Of a stretch of 64,000 nt of DNA, positions 21,200 through 30,480 are shown piece by piece. A program made the translations under genes and the position numbers. Origin of the DNA: Streptomyces sp. WM6378 (GTDB lineage Bacteria; Actinomycetota; Actinomycetes; Streptomycetales; Streptomycetaceae); NCBI RefSeq assembly GCF_001279695.1, contig NZ_LGDD01000177.1, positions 1 to 64,000 of the forward strand, in the 5' to 3' direction. The notes under the pieces are model-generated. The model was given only the letters and a program-made list of their open reading frames with translations. It was not told the origin of the DNA and did not search any database. Numbering within the stretch: position 1 is the stretch's first letter; each line of letters begins with the position of its first letter.

Positions 21200-21883
21200 A
21201 TGGCAGGTACAGGAGGCGGCACCCGACACTGGGCGCCAGGGGACCAGATCCTCTGGCGCTACCGCGATCACGCCCCCGGCCCGAAAGAGGGCGGGCCGTT
21301 CCACATCTGCCGTCCGGTCACGGTCGTCCAGGACACCGACGACCTGCTCGCCGTGTGGATGGCGCCCGGCACCGAGTGCGTCCGCCCGGTGCTCGCCGAC
21401 GGCCGGCCCCTGCACAAGGAACCGCTGGCCACCCGCTACACCGCCCCGCGCACGACGGAGCGCTCGCAGTGGTTCGGCGCCGGCGTGCTCAAGCTGGCGC
21501 GCCCCGGTGAGCCCTGGTCGGTGTGGCTTTTCTGGGAGCGGGGCTGGCGCTTCAAGAACTGGTACGTGAACCTGGAGGAGCCGCGCGCCCGGTGGTCGCG
21601 GGGCATCGACTCCACGGACCACTTCCTCGACATCTCGGTTCATCCGGACCGCAGTTGGCGCTGGCTGGACGAGGACGAGTTCGCCCAGGCCCAGCGGGTG
21701 GGCCTGATGGACGGCGAGCGGGCCGGGCGGGTCCGGGCGGCCGGGCACGCCGCGGTCGAGGTCATCAAGGCGTGGGGCCCGCCGTTCTCGGACGGCTGGG
21801 AGGCGTGGCGGCCCGATCCGCTCTGGCCCGTCCCCGCGCTCCCGGCGGACTGGGATCGCACCCCGGCGCATATGACGTCGTGA
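21200..21883 (+). CDS. DUF402 (FomD-like) protein
   Basis: A 227-residue soluble protein. It contains the DUF402 barrel, with WSVWLFWERGWRFKNWYVNLEEP, the acidic cluster TTDHFLDI-like STDHFLDISVHPD and WRWLDEDEFAQAQ. Family knowledge links DUF402/FomD proteins to nucleotidyl-phosphonate hydrolysis or to RNase-like and nucleoside-diphosphate phosphatase activities. The substrate here is unknown. It starts 55 bp after fumC on the same strand. Confidence 0.8.
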   Translation: MAGTGGGTRHWAPGDQILWRYRDHAPGPKEGGPFHICRPVTVVQDTDDLLAVWMAPGTECVRPVLADGRPLHKEPLATRYTAPRTTERSQWFGAGVLKLARPGEPWSVWLFWERGWRFKNWYVNLEEPRARWSRGIDSTDHFLDISVHPDRSWRWLDEDEFAQAQRVGLMDGERAGRVRAAGHAAVEVIKAWGPPFSDGWEAWRPDPLWPVPALPADWDRTPAHMTS

Positions 21884-22140
21884 GACCCTTGATGCGCCCC
21901 CGGGGTTCAAACGTAGGATCGTCCTCCGCAGGGCCACGCAGGGGCCACCAGCAGCAATCGGCAGTCCCGGTGCAAGAATTGACCGTATGTCACCACAGGG
22001 GGGTGGAGCATGCCCGGTGTCGCCGCCGCCCGGACGGGCCCGCCCCCGCGCCTTGAGAACGAGGGGGAGGGTATTCGGCGTGGAGCGACCGCATCGCGCA
22101 TCCTCACCCTGTCGCTGCCACTGCCACCGCTGGCGGCAGG

Positions 22141-24213
22141 GTGGATGTCTCATCCCGGACGGACGGAACCCGACGCGTGACGGAGCCCCAGCCCACCTCG
22201 CACGAGAGCCGGCGCAAGGAACTCGCCCGGCCCACCGAGCAGCCCCTTCCCCACGCTCTTGAGGAGCAGGGGAGGTCCCATGCCGACACCCCGGACCCGG
22301 GCGGCCCGGCCCGGCGCACCCCGCTGGGCGCCCGCGCAGGCGACCGGACCGGCGGCGTGACCGCCTCCGTACCCGGCCAGCCCGAGCGCGGCAGCCGGGA
22401 CACCGCGGCCGCCTCGGCCGTGCCCTCGGTCGGCGTGCCCGGGGTGCCCGGCGAAGGCGGATCGGGGGCCTCGGGTTCCGGCGACGGCGCCGCCGCGGTG
22501 GCCCGCCGCGAGGGCGACCGGCTGCGCTTCGTGGGCGCCGCGACCCGGCGGATCGCCCGCGGCATAGACCTCGACGAGATCGTGCTCGGCCTGTGCCGGG
22601 CCACCGTGCCGACCTTCTCCGACGCCATTCTGGTCCACCTGCGCGACCCGCTGCCGGTCGGCGACGAACGTCCGGCGACGCCGTTCGTGCTGCGCCTGCG
22701 CCGCACCGACCGGCTGCGTTTAGTCGACGAGGCGCTCAGCGAGAGCGCGGAGGCCGAGGGCCTCACCCTGCTCGGCCCCGGACCCGACCTGACCCCCGCA
22801 TCCGAGCTGTGTGAGGTGCGCACCGGCGGCGAGCTGAACGAGGTCCTGCGCGGGGTGCGGCCGGTCTTCGCGGAGTCCCCCGCCGCCCGCGCGGCCCTCG
22901 CCGAGCTGCTCGGCCCCGACCGTACGGTGCCCGGCGGCCGACGGGCGATACTCGCGCCGCTCCGTGGCCGGCGGCGGGTGATCGGCGCCGCCGTCTTCGT
23001 GCGCGGACCCGAACGGCCCGCCTTCGAGGCCAACGACCTTCTGGTGGCCGCCCAGTTGGCGACGCACACCGCGCTCGGCATCGACAAGGCCGTCCTGTAC
23101 GGCCGCGAGGCGTACATCGCCGACGAGCTCCAGCGCACCATGCTGCCCGACAGCCTCCCCCAGCCCACCGGCGTGCGGCTCGCCTCGCGCTACCTGCCGG
23201 CCGCCGAGACCGCCCGGGTCGGCGGCGACTGGTACGACGCGATCCCGCTGCCCGGCAGCCGGGTCGCCCTGGTCGTCGGCGACGTCATGGGCCACTCCAT
23301 GACCTCCGCCGCGATCATGGGCCAGCTGCGCACCACCGCACAGACCCTGGCGGGCCTGGACCTGCCGCCCGCCGAGGTCCTGCACCACCTCGACGAGCAG
23401 GCCCAGCGGCTCGGCACCGACCGCATGGCGACCTGCCTGTACGCGGTGTACGACCCGGTCGCGCACCGCATCACCATCGCCAACGCCGGCCACCCGCCAC
23501 CGGTCCTGCTCCACCTCGGCGGCCGCGCCGAGGTGCTCAGGGTGCCGCCGGGCGCCCCGATCGGCGTCGGCGGGGTCGACTTCGAGGCGGTCGAGCTGGA
23601 CGCCCCGGCGGGCGCGACGCTGCTCCTGTACACCGACGGCCTGGTCGAGTCGCGCCTGCGCGACGTGTGGACCGGCATCGAGCAGCTGCGTGAACGCCTC
23701 GCCGCCACCGCCCAGTTGACCGGCCCCGACCACTCGCCGCCGCTCGAAGCGCTCTGCGACGACGTGCTCGACATGCTCGGCCCCGGGGACCGCGACGACG
23801 ACATCGCGCTGCTCGCCGCCCGCTTCGACGGCATCGCGCCGAGCGATGTCGCGTACTGGTTCCTGGACCCGGAGGAGACCGCCCCCGGCCGGGCCCGGCG
23901 CCTGGCCCGCCGCGCCCTGGAGCGCTGGGGCCTGGAGGAGCTGACCGACTCGGTGGAGCTCCTGGTGAGCGAGGTCGTCACCAACGCCGTGCGCTACGCG
24001 GAGCGGCCGGTCACGCTGCGGCTGCTCAAGACGGACGTACTGCGCTGCGAGGTCGGCGACGACTCCCCGCAGCTGCCCCGGCAGCGCCGGGCGCGCGAGA
24101 CCGACGAGGGCGGGCGCGGGCTCTTCCTGGTGAACCGCCTGGCCAGACGCTGGGGTGCGACCCGGCTCTCCGGCGGCAAGGTGGTCTGGTTCGAGCTGCC
24201 CACCCGGACCTGA
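22141..24213 (+). CDS. GAF-PP2C (SpoIIE-type) phosphatase with C-terminal anti-sigma kinase domain
   Basis: About 690 residues. The first ~115 are low-complexity and rich in Pro, Gly and Ala. A GAF-like sensor follows (VGAATRRIARGIDLDEIV to HTALGIDKAVLYGRE). The PP2C/SpoIIE phosphatase covers about 310-550 with RVGGDWYDAIPLPGSR, VGDVMGHS, TIANAGHPPPVL, YTDGLVESR and RDDDIALL. The C-terminus is an HATPase_c domain (SVELLVSEVVTNAVRYAERPV, DEGGRGLFLVNRLA) like RsbW. It can thus remove phosphate from an anti-anti-sigma factor and perhaps phosphorylate one. The start is uncertain: GTG 22141 or GTG 22177. Confidence 0.9.
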   Translation: MDVSSRTDGTRRVTEPQPTSHESRRKELARPTEQPLPHALEEQGRSHADTPDPGGPARRTPLGARAGDRTGGVTASVPGQPERGSRDTAAASAVPSVGVPGVPGEGGSGASGSGDGAAAVARREGDRLRFVGAATRRIARGIDLDEIVLGLCRATVPTFSDAILVHLRDPLPVGDERPATPFVLRLRRTDRLRLVDEALSESAEAEGLTLLGPGPDLTPASELCEVRTGGELNEVLRGVRPVFAESPAARAALAELLGPDRTVPGGRRAILAPLRGRRRVIGAAVFVRGPERPAFEANDLLVAAQLATHTALGIDKAVLYGREAYIADELQRTMLPDSLPQPTGVRLASRYLPAAETARVGGDWYDAIPLPGSRVALVVGDVMGHSMTSAAIMGQLRTTAQTLAGLDLPPAEVLHHLDEQAQRLGTDRMATCLYAVYDPVAHRITIANAGHPPPVLLHLGGRAEVLRVPPGAPIGVGGVDFEAVELDAPAGATLLLYTDGLVESRLRDVWTGIEQLRERLAATAQLTGPDHSPPLEALCDDVLDMLGPGDRDDDIALLAARFDGIAPSDVAYWFLDPEETAPGRARRLARRALERWGLEELTDSVELLVSEVVTNAVRYAERPVTLRLLKTDVLRCEVGDDSPQLPRQRRARETDEGGRGLFLVNRLARRWGATRLSGGKVVWFELPTRT

Positions 24214-24229
24214 ACCGGTTCTGGAACGA

Positions 24230-24268
24230 GACGGCCCCCACTCCCGGTTTCCCGGGGTGGGGGCCGTC
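24230..24268. terminator. Hairpin between phosphatase and penicillin-binding protein genes
   Basis: GACGGCCCCCA pairs with TGGGGGCCGTC, with a second inner CCCGG/CCGGG stem. It lies between convergent genes. Confidence 0.8.
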
Positions 24269-24276
24269 GGCCGTTG

Positions 24277-26562
24277 TCAGCCGTTGGGGTTGAGCGGGTC
24301 CACCGGTGGGCTCGCCCCACCCGTACCCGAAGGCGTCGGCGGTGTCGGCGGCTTCGGCTTGTGCGACGTCGTGTTGGACGGGGTGTCGCTCGGGGTCGGC
24401 GGGGTGTTGGACGGCGTGTTCGACGGGCCCTTGGACGACGGCTTGGACGGCGTGTTCGACGCAGGCTTGGACGGCGTGTTCGAGGGGGCCTTGGACGGGG
24501 TGTAGGCGGGCTCGATCGCCGCGCCCTGGTCGGTCTCCAAGTCGAACTTGTCGGTGCCGCCCTTGACCGCGTCGAAGGTGTACGCGGCCCAGATGCGGGC
24601 CGGGATGTTGCCACCGTTGATGCGGCCGTCCGTGCCGGCGCCGCCCGACATCGAGACCTGGCCGCCCTTGGGGACGGTCACGCTCTTGCCGTCGTCGCCC
24701 TTCACGGTCCGCGGCTCGGCGGCCTCGCCCCACAGCCCGACCGAGGTGACCAGGTCCGGGGTGTAGCCGGTGAACCAGGCCGACTTGTTGTCGTCGGAGG
24801 TACCGGTCTTGCCGGCGACCTGCTTGCTGCCCCGATTGTCGGCCTCGGCCACCGACTGCTGGGCCGTACCGTCGTCGACCACGCCGGTGAGCACCGAGGT
24901 GACGGAGTCCGCCGCTTCCTTGCTGATGACCTGGCTGCCGATCGGGTCCGGCTTCTCGTACTTGTGGTCCTTGTGCTCGGCCGACTTCACGATCGACGGC
25001 GTGACTTCCTTGCCGTGGTTGTCGAGCGTGGCGTACACGGCTGCCATCTGGAGGGGGCTGGCGCCGTAGGAGCCGAGCGTCATGGCGGGCACGGGGGCCT
25101 TGCCCTTGAGGGACGTCATGCCCATGGCCACGGCGGTGTCGCGCACCTTGTCGAGGTGCGCGTCGACGCCCATCTGCGCGAAGACGGAGTTGACCGACTT
25201 GTTCATCGCGACCTGGACGCTGATCGGGCCGTAGTCGACGTTGTCCTCGTTCGGCGGGTCGAAGGCGATGTCGCTGCCCTTGACCGGCCGCTTGCTGTCA
25301 CCGTTGTAGATGGTGTTCGCCTTGATCTGCTTGCCGTCCTGCGTCTCGGCGCCCTGGTTGAAGGCGGCCGCGAGGATCACCGGCTTGAAGGTCGAGGCGG
25401 GCTGGTACGTGGGGTTGGTGGCGTTGCTGAGCTGGTGCTTCATGAAGTCCTGGCCGCCGTAGAGGGCGACCACCGAGCCGGTCTTCGGGTCCACCGAGGC
25501 CGCGCCGGCCTGGAGGTCCGCGTCGACCTTGCGCTTCTTCGGGTCGAGCTTGCTGGTCAGCTGCGCCTTGACCGCGTCTTCCAGGAGCTTCTGCTTGGCG
25601 GGGTCGATGTTGAGCGTGATGGTCCAGCCGCCGCGGGCCAGGACGGCGTCGCTCACCCCGTTGTTGGTCAGCTCCTTCTTGGCGGCATCGACCAGGTAGC
25701 CGGTCTGCCCCACCATGCCGGGGGCGACCTTGGCGTCATTGGGAGGCGTGAACTTCAGCTTCGCCCGGTCCTGCGGAGTCAGCCACTTCATGTCGACCAT
25801 GTTGTCGAGGGCCTTGTTCCAGCGCCCCTGCACCAGCTGCTTGCCGACCGGGCCGGCCGTCTGCCAGTCGTACTGACTGGGGGCCTGGAGCAGCGCCGCG
25901 AGGTAGGTACCCTCCTCCAGCGTCAGCTTGGAGACGTCCTTGCCGTAGTACGCCTGCGCCGCCGCCTGGATGCCGTAGGCGCCCCGGCCGTAGTAGCTGG
26001 TGTTCATGTATCCGGCGAGGATGTCGCTCTTGGAGTAGCGCTGGTCCACCTTGAGGGAGATCACGATCTCCTTCAGCTTGCGGGTGACCGTCTGCTCCTG
26101 CGTCAGGTAGTTGTTCTTGACGTACTGCTGGGTGATCGTCGAGCCGCCCTGGGCGCCCTTGCCCATCAGGGTCTTGAGGATGCCGCGGGTGGTGCCCTTG
26201 AAGTCGACGCCCTTGTCGTCGTAGAAGGTCTTGTTCTCAAGGGCGACGAAGCTGTGCTGGATCGGGACCGGGACCTTGTCGAGCGAGACCGTCTCTCGGT
26301 TGACATCACCGGTGCGGGCGAGCACCTGGCCGTTGGAGAGCTTGTAGACGTTGCTCTCCAACTTGGCTTCGACGTTGTCGCTGGGGATCGGCACCATCAG
26401 GTAGATGACGTAGAACGCGCCCATCGCGAGGAGGCAGAGCCCGAAGAACGTGCCGAGCACCTTCTTCCAGGTGAAGAACCGGCGTATGCCCTTTTTCTTC
26501 ACCTTCTGCTTGCCCCGGCGCGCCCCGCCCTGCCGGGCGCGCCGCTCTTCCGCTCGGCCCAT
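24277..26562 (-). CDS. Bifunctional class A penicillin-binding protein (transglycosylase/transpeptidase)
   Basis: A 761-residue peptidoglycan synthase. A basic cytosolic start and one membrane anchor (VLGTFFGLCLLAMGAFYVIYLMV) are followed by a GT51 transglycosylase domain (ALENKTFYDDKGVDFKG with the catalytic Glu, GGSTITQQYVKN). The transpeptidase domain has QPASTFKP (active Ser), MNKSVNSVF (SxN) and AGKTGTSDD (KTG). The tail is about 85 residues of Pro/Ser/Thr/Asn with PSNTPSK-type repeats, ending LNPNG; it is probably a flexible extracytoplasmic segment. It is divergent from the ABC/PadR operon. Confidence 0.95.
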   Translation of the reverse strand: MGRAEERRARQGGARRGKQKVKKKGIRRFFTWKKVLGTFFGLCLLAMGAFYVIYLMVPIPSDNVEAKLESNVYKLSNGQVLARTGDVNRETVSLDKVPVPIQHSFVALENKTFYDDKGVDFKGTTRGILKTLMGKGAQGGSTITQQYVKNNYLTQEQTVTRKLKEIVISLKVDQRYSKSDILAGYMNTSYYGRGAYGIQAAAQAYYGKDVSKLTLEEGTYLAALLQAPSQYDWQTAGPVGKQLVQGRWNKALDNMVDMKWLTPQDRAKLKFTPPNDAKVAPGMVGQTGYLVDAAKKELTNNGVSDAVLARGGWTITLNIDPAKQKLLEDAVKAQLTSKLDPKKRKVDADLQAGAASVDPKTGSVVALYGGQDFMKHQLSNATNPTYQPASTFKPVILAAAFNQGAETQDGKQIKANTIYNGDSKRPVKGSDIAFDPPNEDNVDYGPISVQVAMNKSVNSVFAQMGVDAHLDKVRDTAVAMGMTSLKGKAPVPAMTLGSYGASPLQMAAVYATLDNHGKEVTPSIVKSAEHKDHKYEKPDPIGSQVISKEAADSVTSVLTGVVDDGTAQQSVAEADNRGSKQVAGKTGTSDDNKSAWFTGYTPDLVTSVGLWGEAAEPRTVKGDDGKSVTVPKGGQVSMSGGAGTDGRINGGNIPARIWAAYTFDAVKGGTDKFDLETDQGAAIEPAYTPSKAPSNTPSKPASNTPSKPSSKGPSNTPSNTPPTPSDTPSNTTSHKPKPPTPPTPSGTGGASPPVDPLNPNG

Positions 26563-26789
26563 AACCTCAGTCGCTCGCCTTCATATGACTCACCAGACTC
26601 GCCAGATCAGCTCAGAAAACTAACACCGCACCTATGGACAAAGCGGATTCGATCACGCCTTTTCCGTACGTGAGAATTAGCACCTGCCCCATGGGAACCG
26701 ACGATTGAATCGTGCCAAGGGTTGCGAGAGTTCCTGATACTGCCCCGATTTGCCCGGTAATGACATGATCACGGAGTGCTATTCACCCC

Positions 26790-26832
26790 AGGTATACACG
26801 GTAGGTATACCTAGTGCGTATAGTGCTCTCCC
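26790..26832 (+). promoter_or_regulatory. Promoter and palindromic operator of ABC/PadR operon
   Basis: AGGTATAC occurs at 26790-26797 and again at 26803-26810, the second inside a perfect palindrome TAGGTATACCTA (26802-26813). A -10-like TATAGT (26819-26824) lies nine bases before ATG 26833 and no ribosome-binding site precedes that ATG, so the mRNA is probably leaderless. The palindrome would lie in the -35/-10 spacer, a position suited to repression. The PadR protein encoded in the operon is the obvious candidate; that link is inferred. Confidence 0.7.
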
Positions 26833-29205
26833 ATGAAGCGACGCCTCCACGACCTCGGCCTCGGTACCCGGTTCGCCCTCAGCGGCGGCCGTGAGGGCTG
26901 GGTGCGCACCCTGCTCACCGCGGTCGGCGTCGGCCTCGGCGTCGCCCTGCTCCTCGGCGCGGCATCGGTGCCACATCTCGTGGACGAGCGGGCGAACCGC
27001 ATCCACGACCGGCAGCCGTTCTCGCCGGGCTCGGAAAGGAACGCCGGGAACCTGAGGGCCTCGCTCCTCTATACCACCGCCGACACCGAGTACCGCGACG
27101 ACACCGTCGGCGGGAAGATGCTGCGCCCGGCCAACGCCGACCCCGTGCTGCCGCCCGGCCTGACCTCCATACCCGGGCCCGGCACCATGGCCGTCTCGCC
27201 CGCCCTGCGCGACCTGCTCGCCTCCCCCGCGGGTGAACTCCTGCGCCAGCGGCTCCCGTACGAGATCACCCAGACCATCGGCGACGCGGGCCTGGTCGAA
27301 CCCTCGGAGCTCTACTTCTACGCGGGCAGCGCCACGCTCTCCGCAGACACCGGCGCCTCCTCGGCGGCCGGGTTCGGCAACATCGGCGACGAGCAGCCGC
27401 TCGATCCGATGCTGGTCGTCCTCGTCATCCTGATCTGCGTCGTCCTGCTCATGCCGGTCGCCATCTTCATCGCCACCGCCGTACGGTTCGGCAGCGAGCA
27501 GCGCGACCGGCGGCTCGCGGCACTGCGCCTGGTCGGCGCCGACGCCCGCACCACGCGCTGGATCGCGGGCGGCGAGGCCCTGGCCGGAGCCGTGCTCGGG
27601 CTCGCCGCCGGCTCCCTGCTCTTCCTCGCGGGCGCCGAAGTCCTGGGCCCGCTCAAGCTGTGGAGCTTCGGCTTCTTCCCCGGCGACCTCAGGCCCGTGC
27701 CCTGGCTCGCCCTGCTCGTCGCCGTCGCGGTGCCCGCCCTGGCGGTCGCGGTGACCCTGGCCGCGCTGCGCTCGGTGGTCATCGAGCCGCTCGGTGTCGT
27801 ACGGGGCGGGCGCACCCGGCGCCGCAGGCTGTGGTGGCGCCTCGCGATGCCCGGCGTCGGTGTGGTGCTGCTCTTCCTGTCCCAGAACCCGGACGTGCAG
27901 TCGGCACCGGTACCGATGGTGCCCGGCATCGGGATCGTGCTGACGCAGGACATCACCCCCGTCTTCATCGCCACGGGCGCCACCCTCGTCCTCGCCGGGC
28001 TCATCGCGCTGCTTCCCTGGCTGGTCGAGGCAGTGGTGGGCCGGCTGCGCGGCGGCTCGCCGGCCTGGCAACTGGCCGTACGAAGGCTCCAGTTGAGCAG
28101 CGGCACGGCGGCGCGCGCGGTCAGCGGCATCACGGTGGCGGTCGCCGGTTCGGTCGCGCTCCAGATGTACTTCGTCGGCATCCACGACGACTTCAACAAG
28201 GTGACCGGCGCGGACGCGAGCCGCGCCCAGTACACCGTCCTCGCCGACTACCCGGACGCGAAGCTCGCCGAGCGGATGATCGCGTCCTTCCGGGAGACCC
28301 CCGGCGTGCAGAAGGTGATCGGCTCCGTCAGCAGCTACGTGAGGCTGGCGGGGCCGGTCACGTCCGAAGACATGCGGCCCGTCACCCAGCTCACCCTCGG
28401 CGACTGCGCGACGCTGGCCGAGCTGGCCCGCATCGACTCCTGCAAGGACGGCGACACCTTCGTGGTGCACCCCTCCGACGACGCCGAGCAGGCCGCGTGG
28501 GTGGACCGTACGGCGCGGCCGGGCAAGCCGGTCAACACCGCCGATTTCGGCGACCCGGAGCGGCTGTGGACGCTGCCCGCATCGGCGCGTACCGTCACCG
28601 CGCGGCCCGACCCCACGGGCGAGGAGCAGCACGGCATCTTCGTCACCCCGGGCGCGATCGACATCTCGCTGCTCGGTTCGGTGGCCCACACCTCCGCCAT
28701 GCTCACCGTCGACCAGCGGGTGCCGGACGCCGCCGAGCACATCCGCAACACCGCGGCCGCGCTCTCCCCGCAGCTGCGCGTCAACACCGTGCGCACCATC
28801 GAGCGCGACCAGCAGTACGCCGGCATCCGGACCGGCCTCCAGGCCGCCTCCCTCGCCACGCTCGGTCTGATCGCGGCCAGCATGCTCGTCTCGCAGGTGG
28901 AGCAACTGCGCGAGCGCAGGCGCCTGTTGGCGGCCCTGGTCGCCTTCGGCACCCGGCGCGCGACGATGGCCGGCTCCGTCCTGTGGCAGACCGCGGTGCC
29001 CGTCGTCCTCGGGATCGGCCTCGCGGTGGCGGGCGGCCTCGCACTCGGCGCCCTGATGCTGCGGATCATCGGCAAGACCATCACCGACTGGTGGCTCTTC
29101 CTGCCGCTGGCCGGGGCGGGCGTCGTCGTGATCCTCGCGGTGACCCTGCTGAGCCTGCCGGCCCTGTGGCGCCTGATGCGCCCCGACGGCCTGCGCACCG
29201 AATGA
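26833..29205 (+). CDS. FtsX-type ABC transporter permease (1)
   Basis: A 790-residue permease of the FtsX/MacB superfamily. One N-terminal membrane helix (TLLTAVGVGLGVALLL), a large extracytoplasmic domain, then helix groups around residues 195-320 and 365-470, another outer domain and a final helical bundle. It is a paralogue of the permease at the other end of the operon: both begin with LGxRFALSGGREGWxRTLLTAVGVGLGVALLLG. A pair of such permeases with one ATPase probably forms an efflux or lipid/peptide-handling transporter. The substrate is unknown. Confidence 0.88.
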   Translation: MKRRLHDLGLGTRFALSGGREGWVRTLLTAVGVGLGVALLLGAASVPHLVDERANRIHDRQPFSPGSERNAGNLRASLLYTTADTEYRDDTVGGKMLRPANADPVLPPGLTSIPGPGTMAVSPALRDLLASPAGELLRQRLPYEITQTIGDAGLVEPSELYFYAGSATLSADTGASSAAGFGNIGDEQPLDPMLVVLVILICVVLLMPVAIFIATAVRFGSEQRDRRLAALRLVGADARTTRWIAGGEALAGAVLGLAAGSLLFLAGAEVLGPLKLWSFGFFPGDLRPVPWLALLVAVAVPALAVAVTLAALRSVVIEPLGVVRGGRTRRRRLWWRLAMPGVGVVLLFLSQNPDVQSAPVPMVPGIGIVLTQDITPVFIATGATLVLAGLIALLPWLVEAVVGRLRGGSPAWQLAVRRLQLSSGTAARAVSGITVAVAGSVALQMYFVGIHDDFNKVTGADASRAQYTVLADYPDAKLAERMIASFRETPGVQKVIGSVSSYVRLAGPVTSEDMRPVTQLTLGDCATLAELARIDSCKDGDTFVVHPSDDAEQAAWVDRTARPGKPVNTADFGDPERLWTLPASARTVTARPDPTGEEQHGIFVTPGAIDISLLGSVAHTSAMLTVDQRVPDAAEHIRNTAAALSPQLRVNTVRTIERDQQYAGIRTGLQAASLATLGLIAASMLVSQVEQLRERRRLLAALVAFGTRRATMAGSVLWQTAVPVVLGIGLAVAGGLALGALMLRIIGKTITDWWLFLPLAGAGVVVILAVTLLSLPALWRLMRPDGLRTE

Positions 29206-29266
29206 CTTTTCCGTAACTCCCTAACTCCCCTATCGCTTGCGGCAGTTGAGAAGAAAGGAACACCCC

Positions 29267-29791
29267 ATGTCCATCGGCCACACCCTCCTCGGGCTCCTTG
29301 AGTCGGGCCCACGCCATGGGTACGACCTGAAGCGCGCCTTCGACGAGAAGTTCGGGCACGACCGTCCGCTGCACTACGGGCAGGTCTACTCGACGATGTC
29401 CCGGCTCCTGAAGAACGGCCTCGTCGAGGTCGACGGCGTGGAGGCGGGCGGCGGTCCCGAGCGGAAGCGGTACGCCATCACCGAGGCCGGCGTCACCGAC
29501 GTCGAGACGTGGATCCGCCAGCCGGAGAAGCCCGAGCCCTATCTCCAGTCGACCCTCTACACCAAGGTCGTGCTCGCCCTCCTCACCGGCCGCGACGCGG
29601 CCGACGTCCTGGACACCCAGCGCGCCGAACACCTGCGCCTGATGCGCGTGCTCACCGACCGCAAGCGGCGCGGCGACCTCACCGACCAGCTGATCTGCGA
29701 CCACGCCCTGTTCCACCTGGAGGCCGATCTGCGCTGGCTCGAACTGACCGCAGCCCGCCTCGTCCAGCTCGCCACGGAGGTACGCAAATGA
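29267..29791 (+). CDS. PadR-family transcriptional regulator
   Basis: A 174-residue winged-helix regulator. The N-terminal PadR domain is clear: MSIGHTLLGLLESGPRHGYDLKRAFDEKFG, YGQVYSTMSRLLKNGLVEVDGVEAGGGPERKRYAITEAG. The C-terminal helical part (VLALLTGRDAADVLDTQRAEHLRLMRVL) is the dimerisation region. Start ATG 29267 has AAAGGA at 29254-29259. It lies inside the ABC operon, so it most likely controls its own operon, perhaps through the palindrome at 26802-26813, and responds to a transported drug or lipid. Confidence 0.92.
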   Translation: MSIGHTLLGLLESGPRHGYDLKRAFDEKFGHDRPLHYGQVYSTMSRLLKNGLVEVDGVEAGGGPERKRYAITEAGVTDVETWIRQPEKPEPYLQSTLYTKVVLALLTGRDAADVLDTQRAEHLRLMRVLTDRKRRGDLTDQLICDHALFHLEADLRWLELTAARLVQLATEVRK

Positions 29792-30480
29792 CGCCCGCCG
29801 GATCCCTTCTCGTCGCCCAGGACCTGCACAAGGCCTACGGCCCGACGCCGGCCCTGGACGGTGCCGAGTTCTCCATCCACCCCGGCGAGGTCGTCGCGGT
29901 GATGGGCCCCTCCGGCTCCGGCAAGTCGACGCTGCTGCACTGCCTCGCCGGGATCGTCACGCCGGACTCCGGCAAGATCCTCTACGCCGGCCGTGAGCTG
30001 TCCGCGATGTCGGACGCCGAACGCAGCGCGCTGCGCCGCACCGAGTTCGGCTTCGTCTTCCAATTCGGCCAGCTGGTGCCGGAGTTGACCTGCGTCGAGA
30101 ACGTCGCCCTGCCGCTGCGCCTGACCGGCGTCAAGCGCAAGGAGGCCGAGCGCAGGTCGCTTGAGTGGATGGAGCGCCTGGAGGTCGCCGACCTCGGGCA
30201 CAAGCGCCCCGGCGAGGTCTCCGGCGGTCAGGGCCAGCGGGTGGCCGTGGCCCGCTCGCTCGTGACCCAGCCCCGCGTCGTCTTCGCCGACGAGCCGACC
30301 GGCGCGCTCGACTCGCTCAACGGCGAGCGCGTCATGCAGCTCCTGACCGAGGCGGCCCGCTCCACCAACGCCGCCGTCGTCCTGGTCACCCACGAGGCCC
30401 GGGTCGCCGCCTACTCCGACCGCGAGATCGTCGTACGCGACGGAAAGTCCCGCGACATGATGCTGGAGCACTCCGTATGA
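29788..30480 (+). CDS. ABC transporter ATP-binding protein (MacB/LolD-like)
   Basis: A 230-residue ATPase. Walker A MGPSGSGKST, Q-loop FVFQFGQL, signature VSGGQGQRVAVAR, Walker B VVFADEPTGALD and H-loop VTHEA are all intact. It belongs to the MacB/LolD group that powers FtsX-type permeases. ATG overlaps the PadR stop (ATGA), with GGAGG upstream, indicating translational coupling. It presumably serves both flanking permeases. Confidence 0.95.
   Translation: MTPAGSLLVAQDLHKAYGPTPALDGAEFSIHPGEVVAVMGPSGSGKSTLLHCLAGIVTPDSGKILYAGRELSAMSDAERSALRRTEFGFVFQFGQLVPELTCVENVALPLRLTGVKRKEAERRSLEWMERLEVADLGHKRPGEVSGGQGQRVAVARSLVTQPRVVFADEPTGALDSLNGERVMQLLTEAARSTNAAVVLVTHEARVAAYSDREIVVRDGKSRDMMLEHSV

Noticed and set aside
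26779..28905. Long leftward open frame (708 codons) opposite the first permease
   Set aside because: It is antisense to a clear permease, rich in Gly/Arg/His/Asp and low-complexity, as expected for the complement of a GC-rich gene.
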